Positions 47,392 through 60,781 are shown, counted from the first letter of the stretch. The stretch is 64,000 nt of DNA from Poecilobothrus nobilitatus (GCA_947095535.1 OX352773.1:154498771-154562770), one strand, 5' to 3'. Made by a program: numbers and translations. Notes: generated from the sequence alone by a model not told the origin.

Positions 47392-49654
47392 TTTTTTATT
47401 TTTCATTCATCATTTTCATTTCATTTCATTTATTGAAAAGTTTATTTATGTTTACATTTGTTTTTTTGTTGGGATATGTTACACATGTAAGTTATACATA
47501 TAAAAATTAGGTCTTGATTTCAAAACCCTTTAAATTGATAATATGTATACCTATTTGAATTTACATATGTATTTATTATTTAATGAATAAAATAAATTTT
47601 ATTTACATAATATACTTGAAATAAAAATATATATGAGTTAATTTTAAAATTTTTTTGATCGTGTAATCGACACGTGTTCAAATTTCTTTTCTATTGGGAT
47701 TTTGATATCTAATAACTTTCTTTTTTTCATCCCATTTTCATTCATTTTTTTCATTATTTTTTATTTTTATTTTTGTTTTACGAATTGGAAACCAGATTCA
47801 AAATAATTTAAAAATAAAAAAAATTTTTGGGAAAAGTTAAAAAGCTAAATAACAACAGGAAAGTTTTTTATTTTATTTTTTGCTCTTTTATGTACATATA
47901 TGTACTTTTAGAAGTATCAGAGAATCGGTTGGGATTTTATTTAATTGTGCAATGTAATTAAATATGTTTTAGTCTTTTAAAACCTTATGGCATTGTAATT
48001 AAAAAAAAAAAAAAATTTATATGGGATAAGAGTTATATACTATATAAAAAGGAAGGACATTTATTAAACTAAAAGTTAAAAAGTTGGTAAAAATTTAATA
48101 AATACATAATATGGAAAATAATCCTTAAAGAGTATAAATACATGAACAAATAAAATTAAAATTTAAACAGGGAAATCACATTATTTGTAATTAGGTAATT
48201 TTTTCAATTCCTTTTTATTGATGATACTGAGCTAATGCGTCAGTTATCCACTATATTCTAGACCCGGAGTAAACCTTTAAAATCTAGAAGAATCTATTCG
48301 ACGAGAGTTGGTGTTAAGTTTAATTAGATTTATGACACGATGTTATCATCCTGACGGAAGAATTTTTTTTATAGCTTCTTAGATTCATGTCAGAGCCTTT
48401 ACTTAAATCTTGTCCTAAATCTTGGAAAATGAAACTGCCGAAATATTTCCCCTTTTCCTGTATGTGTTTAGGTATTAAATTGATTTAACACTGGGATTCA
48501 TCAGATTATTTAAGAGAAATTTTTGTTGGCAAAAAGAATCTTCTATTTTGTTGCTCGTGTAATCATAGTTGATGTTATTCTTTTATTTTGATGCACCTGT
48601 AATCATAGTTACTTCTTTCAAAATGTTTAATGTAAATAAAATTTAATTTCAATCTCAAAAATTTTGTTATGTTTACAATTGAATACTATTGTATATTTCG
48701 TTACTTGTACATTATTTTAATTGAATCAACCGCATATATATTCTATCTGTTCCAGTTGAATGTATATTATATCAGGAGTTGAATTCAAGCACCGATTAGA
48801 TTTTCTCATATCAAATAGTAGTTGTTTTTATATGGTAATGTAAAATAAATAAATACATGTAGTATATTATAGTGTATTTTATAATTAATAGCTACAATCG
48901 AGAATTCAACGGTTTAGTAAATAAATGATTACAAAACTGAAGATTATAAGCGTTATTGTGAATAAGTAGGAAGAAAAATATATTTTATTTCTGATAATAC
49001 CTGTTATCTAGTAGTGATTACAAAATTAAACCTTGAAATATTTAAACAAGCCGTGTACAAGGATTTATCATGTATTATGTGTATCCATGGCAAATTTAAT
49101 TTCTTCTATATAAATGGTTTAAAATATTGTTTGTAATTACCCCTTGAATCGTGAATGAATTCTAATTTGTAAATTCAGGATAATTTTAACAATCAAAAAA
49201 AAAAAAAAACAAAACAAAATAACCAGAGCATAATTTTATATCGATAATTAAAAAATCTCAAAGGTCGTATTAATTGAAATGAAATTGCAATGTTTCAGAA
49301 TAAATTATTTAAAAAAAACGAAATTAGAGGGAAAAACAATAGGAAATGAATGCTGGAGGTTTTATTGGAATATGTATTTTTGTAGTACATATTGTAATTT
49401 AAAATCGTAAAAATATTTAAGAATGCATTTAAATAACTTTTTTTTTTTCTACTTACTTTCTTTTGGTATTACGAAGCATCAATGTTTTTTCATATATCTA
49501 TAAGATTCACAATGTTCGCAATAAATAAACACAATCTATATATTTAGACCTTTTTGATTATTAACAAGGGATTTTGTATTTTTGTTATATTCACACGTGA
49601 ATATTTTAAAAGTTTCTATAATTTATAATATAAATTGTGTAGGTATGAACTTAT
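47392..49654. other. Gene-poor AT-rich stretch
   Basis: The part from about 48200 to 48600 is noticeably less AT-rich than its surroundings and could be a decayed coding sequence. No frame stays open beyond about 40 codons and I recognise no product. Nothing else stands out. Confidence 0.5.
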
Positions 49655-51211
49655 TATACCCGTACGATAGGATCGGGTATAATAAAATTACTCCTCCGTT
49701 TGTAACACCTCGAAATAATCGAGCTAGATATACTTTCAAAGGTATGGATCGGATCAGAAAAAAATTGTAAGACTTTTGAGCCATGTCCGTCCGTCAGCAC
49801 GCTAACTCAAAAACTAAGAAAGCTAGAATCTTGAAATTTACACAAAATATTGTTGGAGTAATTTGTAGGTTCCCTATTTTTTTTGGTTGAGTTTAGACCA
49901 AACCTTAAGGTAGCTCTCGAACACCTAACTTTTAGATCCCCACATTTTTTTTGAAATAGAGCTATGAAATTTTAACTGCTGATAGATCTCACAAAAATAT
50001 TAATTTTATTTTTAAGAACTTTTTTTTGTAGCCCCACCCGTTACGGAGCTACAGCTCCCCAAAGGTTCAAAAAAGCTCTATATTTAAATTGTTATAGCAC
50101 AAGTTGTATAAGGTATACCTTCATTTTGAAAACGCCAAACGATTACTACTTTCATTAGCTTTAAAAGTGTATATACAATAAATATATATTTGTGGCATAC
50201 GGTGTCTTAATTTACCGTTATGCGAAACTCAAATTTTGCAAAATTCTTTAACCCTTCTATCTTCTAAACGGTTAAAGTTGGAAACTTGAAATTTTGACAG
50301 AAGTTAGACCTTTGAAAATTAGTATGAGTCATTTCAGAAATTCTTTTTTGTATCAGCCCCCGTTTAGGAGCTGTAAGGGGTCAAAAACTGAAAATTTCCT
50401 ATTTTTAAACACCTGTAACTTGAACACCTGTTAAAATTTTTTTGAAGTAATACCCAAAAATTAAAGCTTCAACATTATACTTTTATTTCTGTTAACAACT
50501 TTTTTTATTAATAATATAGGGTTACTTTATAATTGACGAAAGTGTTACTTGATTTTTTCAAATTTTCTAACAAATTTCTTTAACGAATTTTTTCCATTTC
50601 GTTTTACTCGATAATTTGAAATTGTTGAGGATATAATGCGTAGTACAATAAAATGTAAATGAATATACAACATAACGGTTGCTTGAAGAATTTTTATTTA
50701 TATGATATTGATATATATACATACTTATATAATATCATGTTTATTTACATATCGTATATGTTTCTAGTGAATGAATGATAAGAGTATAGATGTATATTAT
50801 ATAGCGCCGTATTTACATACATATATGTATTTTATTGTACTTATAAGAAATTATTCTGCCAATGGAATATTTAAATATAATATAATATAATATTTAAAAT
50901 GATATTTACTATTTTGTACTAAGTAAATTTAATATACATTTACCGCTTAGTATTAAATGGTACTATAAAATATTTGAAAAAGTTTTGGATTGATAATCGT
51001 TATGTTAAAATCTGCTTTTGAAGAATGTATAAACATATAGTTTGAATATATGTACAATCCATAATTCTAGAAATTATAAAATTCACCCAAATTATTTTAA
51101 AATACTAAAATATTTAAAAAATAATATTGTAAGCAAAGTGACAGGCTGTGAACATACTAACTGTTCGTACGGGTATCTAAGAGTTGACAAAGTCAACTGT
51201 ATTCTTCCTCG
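49655..51211 (+). mobile_element. HINE-like family A element, full length
   Basis: Same ends, hairpin and body as 41736-43306, differing by only a few percent by eye. It has just two GTCC repeats (about 49786-49793). The high similarity implies recent activity of the family. Confidence 0.85.
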
Positions 51212-51750
51212 TTTTTATTATATAGTCTGTCAAGACTGTTCATTTGATTACAAAACTTCTACATCGTTTAATATAGAATAATAAAATTTTAACTATGGAT
51301 AAGTGTCATTAAAAAATTTAATATTTAAAATAACTTTTTTATCCTCGTATCCGTTTTGTTATGAAACTATACCCCATCATAGTTTGAAAATCTATATTTT
51401 CAACATTTTAGCATGTGGTTAATATTTTGTCAATCTAAAAACATTTTTCTAAATATCGTATCGTAGAGTTTAAATGTTTATTCTTCCGGTTAGTTAGAAC
51501 TTTTAAGGAAATAGATTTTCCGCAATAAGGATAAGCTTGCTCTGAGAAAAATTTCGTACTTTCCTATGGCTATAAGAACTAAATTTGGTTGGTCTAGAGC
51601 AGTCGGTTCAGACTTCTTGCACCTCTTGAAACTTAATGAAGGTAAGCGTCTGAAATTTTACAAAAGATTATCAAGTTTTATAGAAACAGGATATATTACG
51701 TTTAAAACCCAGAGTTGACCCAGTCTACTCTTCTACTGCACTCTTCCTCG
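51212..51750 (+). mobile_element. Family D fragment followed by a family A2 3' end
   Basis: 51225-51560 carries family D blocks (tacaaaacttctacatcg, tttaactatggataag). About 51595-51750 matches the last 260 bp of the A2 element at 1935-3433 (gcagtcggttcagacttcttgc, aaacaggatatattacg, ctgcactcttcctcg). It could be one chimeric element or two truncated ones. Confidence 0.5.
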
Positions 51751-52221
51751 TTTAATAATGTTTTATTGATTGTTGAAAATTTTAATAAAACTTTATTAAT
51801 TTTTTTCTCATATTTTCTTATTAAGGTTTTAGGTAAAAGGATATTGTAAATGAATAGAAGAAAACATAAAAACCATTTGCGTCTAACTGAAAGATAATAG
51901 AAAAAAATGAAAAATGGCTAGGAAAATGAGGATATTATGAACATTTAATAAGAAAATTGGGAATATAATCTTATTATTAGAATGAACCTCAATTAATTCT
52001 CGTTAAACAACTACATGATACAGTATATTAGACCTTATTACATGTAAAAGTGCTTAAATAGTAATTGAATCAAAAATATTTGTATACGTTTTTTGTTATT
52101 GATTGATGTAAATTAATTTGAAGTTATCTGAACCAGAACGAAAACCAGATAAAAATGTTTCAATATTGGTTTTACGTCACAGTGAATTAAAGTACAAAAA
52201 TAAAAAAAAAATTGAATTTGT
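51751..52221. other. AT-rich DNA, nothing recognised
   Basis: No supported gene or repeat. Confidence 0.6.
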
Positions 52222-52227
52222 TTTATT
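52222..52227 (-). promoter_or_regulatory. Poly(A) signal for the 52237-52478 exon
   Basis: TTTATT on plus reads AATAAA on minus, 10 nt after the stop codon. That is unusually close but supports this being a last exon. Confidence 0.45.
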
Positions 52228-52236
52228 TACAGGTTG

Positions 52237-52478
52237 TTAATCTATTAACACTTGCGCTGCGGCCAAACAAACTTGACGTATATTAAATCTCAAACGGTCG
52301 GCTAAACTATTATACCTAAATCGCCTCATATCGGTAATGAAATAGGGGTTTAACAGGTCATTGTCTGATTGGCAGTATGCTAGAAGGCTAGGATTTCCCT
52401 CATTTTGCAGAAACTGCCGAGATGAAGAGGAAGAGGAATCAATCTTTTCTCCTGCTGTGTTAGTGGTCGGATCTTGTT
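52237..52478 (-). CDS. Terminal exon of an unidentified protein-coding gene
   Basis: On the minus strand a pyrimidine-rich acceptor (acttccttctttttag) precedes 242 nt: two bases of a split codon, 79 sense codons and TAA at 52239-52237. An AATAAA follows 10-15 nt downstream. The peptide contains a six-Ser run (KIDSSSSSSRQF), then LLAYCQSDNDLLNPYF and an Arg-rich amphipathic end (MRRFRYNSLADRLRFNIRQV) closing in AAAQVLID. GC content is well above the flanks and codon use is balanced. The end loosely resembles a C-terminal BESS protein-interaction motif as found in MADF-BESS factors; that is only a guess. No upstream exon was recognised within the window. Confidence 0.6.
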
Positions 52479-52963
52479 CTAAAAAGAAGGAAGTTACTAG
52501 GAAAATTTTTATTAAATAACCTTTTCAATCTGTCGAAGGTGGATTTAACAAATTAAAACTGGCCTAAGTGTGCATTGCAGCTCCTACCTATCTAGCTAAT
52601 TAACCTTCTTTTATTGAGTGGCTGTAGTTTTCTAAAATTAAATTTTTGATAAAACCACGAATTAAATTTTACTGTTTTATCTTAAACGACGCCAAAGTGT
52701 TGTAAACTTAACGACAGATGAACATAAAGATAGACGTATATGCTGAAATCAATAATCACACTTTTCCATTTAGTGACTATTTTGCAACAGAATTTATTAA
52801 AGAGGAAAAATTAATAATAAAACAATATTAAAAATTAGGCTTTTAATTGATAAAAACGTCTATCATATTTTTGCAACAAACTTTCTTTTAATTGTCAAAT
52901 TACAAGTCTGACAAGTAAAAATAAATAAAGAAATTTTTGATAACATTTTAAATTTTTTTATAG
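52479..52963. other. Possible intron, no exon seen
   Basis: It lies upstream of the acceptor of the minus-strand exon. I saw no convincing donor or exon here. Confidence 0.45.
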
Positions 52964-53140
52964 GAGCCTGGGTGGCCTAGTGGGTAAGAGCGTATAAAAT
53001 ACGCTGTAAACACCGGGATAGTGCGGGTTTGAATCCCACACACGTCGTAAGAGTTATTCCCCCTTACGACATTCACAGTCACGCCTGAACAAGAAAGGCT
53101 GTGTAATTTATGTGGCAGAGAAATGCATTCAAAAAAAAAA
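52964..53140 (+). mobile_element. SINE family 1 copy
   Basis: Same head (GGCCTAGTGGGTAAGAGC, then GGTTTGAATCCC) and the same body and A tail as the 29158 copy. Flanking ATTTTTTTATA-like sequences on both sides probably represent the target duplication. Confidence 0.85.
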
Positions 53141-54874
53141 TTATTTTTTTTATACAAATGTTGTAATTGTAAAGTCATAAAATATGTATTTTTAGACGAA
53201 TTTAAATTTTTTAATTATTTTACGTATTCTAAGATAACTAATAAAAACTTATTTTGCATTCGTATAATATTAAACACTATTTCAACTTAAATTTGAAGGA
53301 TCTTATTGTTCTGCAGTAGAAAATAATAAATGATATTATTATTATAAAATTTTGAATATTTTCTATTAACTATGAAAATCATTTTAAAAGATTTAATCAT
53401 TTGCATGCTCAAAATTGAGTTTTAAAAAAACTCTACTGAAACTGAAAAATACACACCCACTTCGATTAAGTGCTTAAGCGCACTAAACTAAACTATAAAA
53501 TTAAAAAGCGAAGTCATATTTTTAATTTTTATATGAACTGAATAAAAACAAAAGAAAAAGAATGCTAGAAAATAGAGAAATATTATTTTACGAACATTAT
53601 TATCGGGTGTACTTCGTTCAAATTTCGATTAAAATTTTCTACAAGATTGCCTGGTATTATAGGTATTGGAAAATGTATATAGATATATAAGTATATAACC
53701 AGCAGTGACTCACTCTACAAATAAGTTTGATATACGTATATGTACATATACTCACTCACATACACATGACACAGATTTAAAATACTTGCTTTATATTTGT
53801 AGCGAATTTAATTTTCATTTTTTAATTACATATAATATGTATTTGTAAAATTTTCATCAGTTATTTTTTCATTTTATTTCTAAAATAATTATTTTTCAAC
53901 AAAAATAAAAACAATTAATTACAACTTTACAAAAAACAAAATGTTATTTTTAATAAAAATCGAATTGAATAATTTAATAAATAACATAAAAATGTACACA
54001 GTTCAAAATCAAAATAATTACTGATTTGTTTTGTAGTTTAAACTTTCGAAATTTGATACCTATTCAAAAATAATGTTGGCCTAACAAAAAAAAAAACTTA
54101 TAATTTACAAGTTTGATTTACTTGTTGTATGGTACTTTTTATAATAAAAGCACATAAAATCATTTGACAATGTTTAATTTTATTTTTATTTTGAAAATTT
54201 GTAATTATTTTTTTTTTTGGCATTAAAATTAAGGCGAAAATATTAATTAATTTAAAATACATACATATAATATTATTTGATAACTACATTTAAGAATATT
54301 TAAAAAAAGAATTAGAATCGAACATATCAATACTACATTACTTTTCTTTAGTGGAACGTCGGTTATTCCGATTTCATCACCTAAATAGATATTTACGATT
54401 TCAAATATGTAATTATGGAACCACTCACATGAGTGAAATCGATTTAAAAAAAAAAACTTCCTGCTGTTGTTCAGTTCACTTTTTGCGGTAATAAAAGTTA
54501 ACGGTTTTTGTTTCTTTTTATTATCTTGCCTAAACGATTTGAGTGTTTTGGAGTACAAAATTTGCACAAAGGTTGATTCTTGTCAAAGAATTATATTAAG
54601 TCAATTTAGTTACGATGTATTAACCTCTTTTGGAAGAATGACTGACATTTATTTAAATAACTCTATTTAATATTGCAGAACAACTTTATGGTCTTAAAAG
54701 ATCATTTCGCTGCGTCAAGGTATAAAAAATATTTTCCAATTTGTTGTTGCCCAACCTATAAACGATTTCATCAATAATTAAACTCAAATTGTGTAGAAGA
54801 GTTATTTTTTTCTCCAGTTTTGTTTGCGTTCACATTGGATTAAATTAGTTTTGTTGTTGTTAATCCGTTGTTTG
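53141..54874. other. AT-rich DNA, nothing recognised
   Basis: Short open frames on both strands near 54250-54670 overlap each other and have no recognisable product. Confidence 0.55.
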
Positions 54875-54992
54875 TTTTTTTTTTGCGAGGATAGGTGGGA
54901 ATCATCGAAAGACATTATAGAGGAGTGAAAACGAGCACGAGTCCTCTATGAGTGTATGAAACTTTAACCCACTAAACACCATCTCCATTTTG
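54875..54992 (-). mobile_element. SINE family 2 copy (tRNA-derived, class II-like)
   Basis: The minus strand reads TTTAGTGGGTTAAAGT (box A), a GAGGACTCGTG...CACTCCTC arm, TTTCGATGATTCCCA (box B), CCTATCCTC and then an A-rich tail (T-run 54875-54884 on plus). The order matches the copy in the ALDH intron. I could not fix a target-site duplication. Confidence 0.5.
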
Positions 54993-55415
54993 TGACCAAA
55001 CAATAGGCTAAATGACCTTTTGTACTCACGTACTGCCTGGTCAAAGGAAGTTGAGTTAGGAATGAAAATTGATTTTTAATTGGCAGGCTAATTGCCTGCA
55101 AATAGCGGAGGTCATTGAAGCGGATGTTACTGCTCTATTTTAATTACATAGTATTAGTAATACAGCTAAATTTAAATGTAACAAAGCTTTTCATTTTTTT
55201 CACTAAATATTTCTAATAGTTAAATAAACATTAATTTGATTTACTTCGATATGTTTAAACAATTTTTATTTAATAGAAAACAAATTGATCCTAATGACCA
55301 CAATTTTTCAACAAATTCTTCTTTATGGTGCACCAGTTTCGATAAATTGTGCCAAAACACATATTAACAAATTGCAAATTTTACAAAATAAAAACTAAAA
55401 ATAATGTACAACTTT
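54993..55415. other. Spacer, nothing recognised
   Basis: A short hairpin GCAGGC-taatt-GCCTGC lies near 55084-55100; otherwise featureless. Confidence 0.5.
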
Positions 55416-56511
55416 ACTGACCGCATACAGTTATGTATAAGGTAGGTATTGTTTTCATACTAAAAATTTGTACCCGAGATTTTGGCAAAACTTCACTACT
55501 GCAGTGCGTAGAAGGCTGTAAAAAAATTTTTGATGCGTGATGTTTGTCTGTGTATGTGTGTGTGTGTATGTCTTTTTGAAATTTCATATTTAAGGTTTTC
55601 ACGTAAATATCTCGGATTGATAAGTTTTTGGAGGAAATCGGACAACCGGAAGTAGCGTTTACTAGTGTCATTTTTAAGTTTTTTACAAATATTTCGTAAC
55701 AGAAAAATATTATTAGAAAAATGATTAAGAAAAGATTATTACCACAAGTAAAGAACAACAACTTTGCCATAGAACATTTTTTGATCCGACCAACTTTAAC
55801 TTTTATTTAATTTTTTTCTAAGTCCAAATTTCATACGTAACACGCAATATGAATTTATATGAACAATTTTTTTTTAGTTTTTTTTTTATTTCTCTAAAAA
55901 TGTATGCATATTTAAATGTATGTTTATCTAAGCATATTATTCTTTTGTTGATGACGTAAAATTTTTGTTAGCAGATTCAATATTAATCTTATGTTTGTTT
56001 TGTATTTGTACACAGTTTTTATTATTTTTTTTTTTTTAATGCATTTCTCTGCCACATAAATGTGCACAGGAAATTATACAGCCTTTCTTGTTCAGGCGTG
56101 GCTGTAAATGTCGTAAGAGGGTATAACTCTTACGACATCCGTGGGATTCGAACCCACACTCCCTCGGTGTTTACAGCGTATTTTATACGCTCTTACCCAC
56201 TAGGCCACCGAGGCCCCAGTTTTTATTATTTTTTACTTCTATTATTTTTGAATGAAAAAAAAATCATGTACATTACATAATAATGTAAATGGACATATGA
56301 ACATGTATGAACATATATGGACATGTATGAATGAACGCACATATATTTTTACGATTTCATTGCTTATTATTGTTATTGAATAAAACAAAATGTTGTTAAA
56401 TTATTAGAAGTTATTTTGCTAAAATTAAATTATTATGTAAAAAATTTTTAAATTTTGGCATTGTATTTTTCGTGTAGTGGCGGCGGTCGACCCTGTGGTA
56501 GAGATAGCTGA
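55416..56511 (+). mobile_element. HINE-like family C element interrupted by a SINE
   Basis: Third family C copy, with a variant start (ACTGACCGCATACAG) and an AGCTGA end. At 56031-56217 it is split by an inverted SINE family 1 copy flanked by a 17-bp target duplication. The other two family C copies show the corresponding uninterrupted sequence. Confidence 0.8.
56031..56217 (-). mobile_element. SINE family 1 copy nested in a family C element
   Basis: Inverted copy: T-rich tail at the left, body, box B (ggattcgaacccac on plus), anticodon palindrome, box A (cttacccactagg on plus). It is flanked by an identical 17-bp direct repeat, 56014-56030 and 56218-56234 (agtttttattatttttt), which occurs only once at the same place in the other two family C elements. 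Confidence 0.92.
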
Positions 56512-56737
56512 TTTTTGTTCCCTGCAATCAAACTACATCGAAAGGCCAATTTGAATACTATTAATATGAAAATCGTTAAAATCTACGAAAAAATTAAATA
56601 TAAAGCATAATTTTCTAATAATAACATCATTAAAAATTTATTTTCACAATTAAATAGTTATTTCATACTATTTTAGGTTAGTATTATTAGTTATAGTTAT
56701 AGTTTAAAATTAGTCATTAAGTTTTATTAAAAAAAAA
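56512..56737. other. AT-rich spacer
   Basis: Short spacer between family C and family A elements; nothing recognised. Confidence 0.6.
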
Positions 56738-58117
56738 CGAGGAAAAATACAGTTGCCTTTGTCAACTCTTAGATACACGTACGAACCGTTAGTATGTTCA
56801 CAGCCTGTCACTCTGCTTACAATATTATTTTTTTAATATTTTAGTATTTTAAAATAATTTGGGTGAATTTTATAATTTCTAGAACTATGGGTTGTACATA
56901 TATTCAAACTATATGTTTATATGTACATTCTTCAAAAGCAAATTCTAACCTTTCACATAACGATTATCAATCCAAAACTTTTTCAAATATTATATAGTAC
57001 CATTTAATACTAAGCGGTAAATGTATATTAAATTTACTTAGTACAAAATAGTAAATATGATTTTAAATATTATATTATATTATATTTAAATATTCCATTG
57101 ACAGAATAATTTCTTATAAGTACAATAAAATACATATGTATATGTATGTAAATACGGCGCTATATAATATACATCTATACTCTTATCATTCATTCATCAG
57201 TGACATATACTATATGTAAATAAACATGATATTATATAAGTATGTATATATATCAATATCATATAAATAAAAATTCTTCAAGCAACCGTTATGTTGTTTA
57301 TTTATTTACATTTTTTTGTACAACGCATTATATCCTCAACAATTTCAAATTATCGAGTAAAACAAAATGGAAAAAATTCGTTAAAGACATTTGTTAGAAA
57401 ATTTGAAAAAATCAAGTAACACTTTCGTCAATTATAAAGTAACCCTATATTATTAAAAAAAATTGTTAACAGAAATAAGAGTATAATGTTGAAGGTTTAA
57501 TTTTTGTGTATTACTTCAAAAAAATTTTAACAGGTGTTCAAGTTACAGGTGTTTAAAAATAGGAAATATTCAGTTTTCGACCTCTTACAGCTCTTAAACG
57601 GGGAGTGATACAAAAAAAATTTTTGAAATGACTCATACTTATTTTCAAAGATCTAACTTCTGTCAAAATTTCAAGTTTTCAACAGTTTAGAAGATAGAAC
57701 CTTTGGGGAGCTGTAGCTCCGTAACGGGTGGGGCTACAAAAAAAGGTTATTAAAAATAAAATTAATATTTTTGTGAGATCTATCAGCAGTTAAAATTTCA
57801 TAGCTCTATTTCAAAAAAATGTGGAGATATAAAAGTTAGGTGTTCGACAGCTACCTTAAGGTTTGGTCCAAACTCAACCAAAAAAAATAGGAAATCTACA
57901 AATTACTCCCAGAATATTTTGTGTAAATTTCAAGATTCTAGCTTTCTTAGTTTTTGAGTTAGCGTGCTGACGGACGGACGGACGGACATGGCTCAAAAGT
58001 CTTAGAATTTTTTTCTGATCCGATCCATACCTTTGAAGGTATATCTAGCTCGCTTATTTCGAGATGTTACAAACGGAGGAGTAATTTTATTATACCCGAT
58101 CCTATCGTACGGGTATA
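56738..58117 (-). mobile_element. HINE-like family A element with a 189-bp internal deletion
   Basis: On plus it opens cgaggaaaaatacagttgcc and closes tatcgtacgggtata, with (GGAC)4 at about 57970-57986. Relative to 59207-60781 it lacks the equivalent of 60166-60354; the join gatagaacctttgg keeps one copy of a GAA shared by both breakpoints. Confidence 0.85.
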
Positions 58118-59206
58118 AAAATTCAAATAAGATTTTTTACTCTTCCAGTTTTGTCTTGAATCACATTTCAATAACAAATTATAATCTATGTAACTAAATC
58201 ATATTTTTCAGCTGAAAGATTAAATATAACAGTAACCAAACTTTGTAAAACTTAGTGTGTAAGATCAATTTATAAAATGTTACGGAAATAAAGAATTAAA
58301 TAAATAAATAATAAATATAAAAATTATTTTCGAAAATATATTTTTTAAAATTAAATTTTTAAATGGTGTCATATCTTATGTATAATACACATAATATCAT
58401 GTGAATCTTTTTAATTTAATGTAAATATAGTTGATATTTATTATACATTATGCCTTGACTTTAGTTGACTTTATTAAAATTGTAACATAAATTTAACTAT
58501 TTTTTTTTAAAAAGCGTTTTTATGTTTTAAATATTACAGGTTCAGGTTTGTTGACATGAAATCACTTTTCTCTTTTTTTTTTTTCTTTTGTTTATTAAAT
58601 TGACATTTTGAAAGTTTAAAAATTTTTATACATATTTTTTTTTGTATTGTTTCAAAAAAAAAAAAACATAATATAATTAATAATAAATAGGAATATGTAT
58701 TGGTATATAATAGATACAAGTATATTTTTTTTGAAGATTTTTACAATTAACGATTAAAAGTTATGTAATGTAATGAAAATTGAATTCTTCTGTTATATGT
58801 TCTTTTTACAAAAGTTGAGTTGAGCATATCACACCTATTTATGTTTTATTTTTGATCTCGTTTTTTAACAGTGTATAAAATATTCAGTATATTTTAAATT
58901 TCCTGTATTTTATTGTAGATTTAAAGTGATTTGATGTCATTGAAAATGAATCAAATTGAATACATAATTTAGTTTTATTTCTGTAATTGTTTTTTTTAAG
59001 CACATTTATAAAAAAATTGAAAAAAAAAATACGCTTTTTTGTTTCATTCTGTCCAATCGTATTTTTACAAAACTTAACCACTATTTGATGTAATGTAAAA
59101 GTCAAAAATTTAAATGAAAAAAGATTAATGTTAATTAGAAAACTGAAATTTGAACATTAGTTTAAAATTTCAAAATGAAGAATTTTTTAAAATTTTCAAA
59201 TTAAAA
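58118..59206. other. AT-rich DNA, nothing recognised
   Basis: Short open frames only; no supported gene. A short block ttgacatgaaatcac near 58548 recurs at about 61151. Confidence 0.55.
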
Positions 59207-60781
59207 CGAGGAAAAATACAGTTGACTTTGTCAACTCTTAGATACCCGTACGAACCGTTAGTATGTTCACAGCCTGTCACTCTGCTTACAATATTATTTT
59301 TTTAATATTTTAGTATTTTAAAATAATTTGGGTGAATTTTATAATTTCTAGTACTATGGGTTGTATATATATTCAAACTATATGTTTATATGTACATTCT
59401 TCAAAAGCAGATTATAACCTTCCACATAACGATTATCAATCCAAAACTTTTTCAAATATTCTATAATACCATTTAATACTAAGCGGTAAATTTATATTAA
59501 ATTTACTTAGTACAAAATAGTAAATATAATTTTAAATATTATATTATATTATATTTAAATATTCCATTGACAGAATAATTTCTTATAAGTACAATAAAAT
59601 GCATATATGTATGTAAATACGGCGCTATATAATATACATCTATACTCTTATCATTCATTCACTAGTGACATATACGATATATAAATAAACATGATATTAT
59701 ATAAGTATGTATATAAATATCATATAAATAAAAATTCTTCAAGCAACCGTTATGTTGTTTATTTATTTACATTTTTTTGTACTACGCATTATATCCTCAA
59801 CAATTTCAAATTATCGAGTAAAACAAATGCAAAAAATTTGTTGAAGAAATTTGTTAGAAAATTTGAAAAAATCAAGTAACACTTTCGTCAATTATAAAGT
59901 AACCCTATATTATTAAAAAAAGTTATTAACAAAAATAAGAGTATAATGTTGAAGCTTTAATTTTTGTGTATTACTTCAAAAAAATTTTAAGAGGTGTTCA
60001 AGTTACAGGTGTTTAAAAATAGGAAATTTTCAGTTTTTGACCCCTTACAGCTCCTAAACGGGGAGTGATACAAAAAAAATTTTTGAAATGACTCATACTT
60101 ATTTTCAAAGATCTAACTTCTGTCAAAATTTCAAGTTTCCAACTTCAACCGTTTAGAAGATAGAAGGGTTAAAGAATTTTGCAAAATTTTAGTTTCGCAT
60201 AACGGTAAATTAAGACACCGTATGCCACAACTATATATTTATTGTATATATACTTTTAAAGCTAATAAAAGTAGTAACCATTTGGCGTTTTCAAAATGAA
60301 TATATATCTTTTATAACTTGTGCTATAACAACTTAAATATAGAGCTTTTTTGAACCTTTGGGGAGCTGTAGCTCCGTAACGGGTGGGGCTACAAAAAAAA
60401 GTTATTAAAAATAAAATTAATATTTTTGTGAGATCTATCAGCAGTTAAAATTTCATAGCTCTATTTCAAAAAAAATGTGGGGATCTAAAAGTTAGGTGTT
60501 CGAGAGCTACCCTAAATCTTGGTCCAAACTCAACCAAAAAAAATAGGGAACCTACAAATTACTCCAAGAATATTTTGTGTAAATTTCAAGATTCTAGCTT
60601 TCTTAGTTTTTGAGTTAGCGTGCTGACGGACGGACGGACGGACGGACGGACATGGCTCAAAAGTCTTAGAATTTTTTTCTGATCCGATCCATACCTTTGA
60701 AGGTATATCTAGCTCGCTTATTTCGAGGTGTTACAAACGGAGGAGTCATTTTATTATACCCGATCCTATCGTACGGGTATA
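59207..60781 (-). mobile_element. HINE-like family A element, full length
   Basis: Full-length inverted copy: cgaggaaaaatacagttgac, hairpin, gatacccgtacga at the left; tatacccgatcc...gtacgggtata at the right. It has six GGAC repeats (about 60626-60650). Confidence 0.85.

Noticed and set aside
48200..48600. Less AT-rich patch that might be a gene
   Set aside because: All six frames are interrupted within about 40 codons and no product is recognisable. At most it is a decayed coding sequence.
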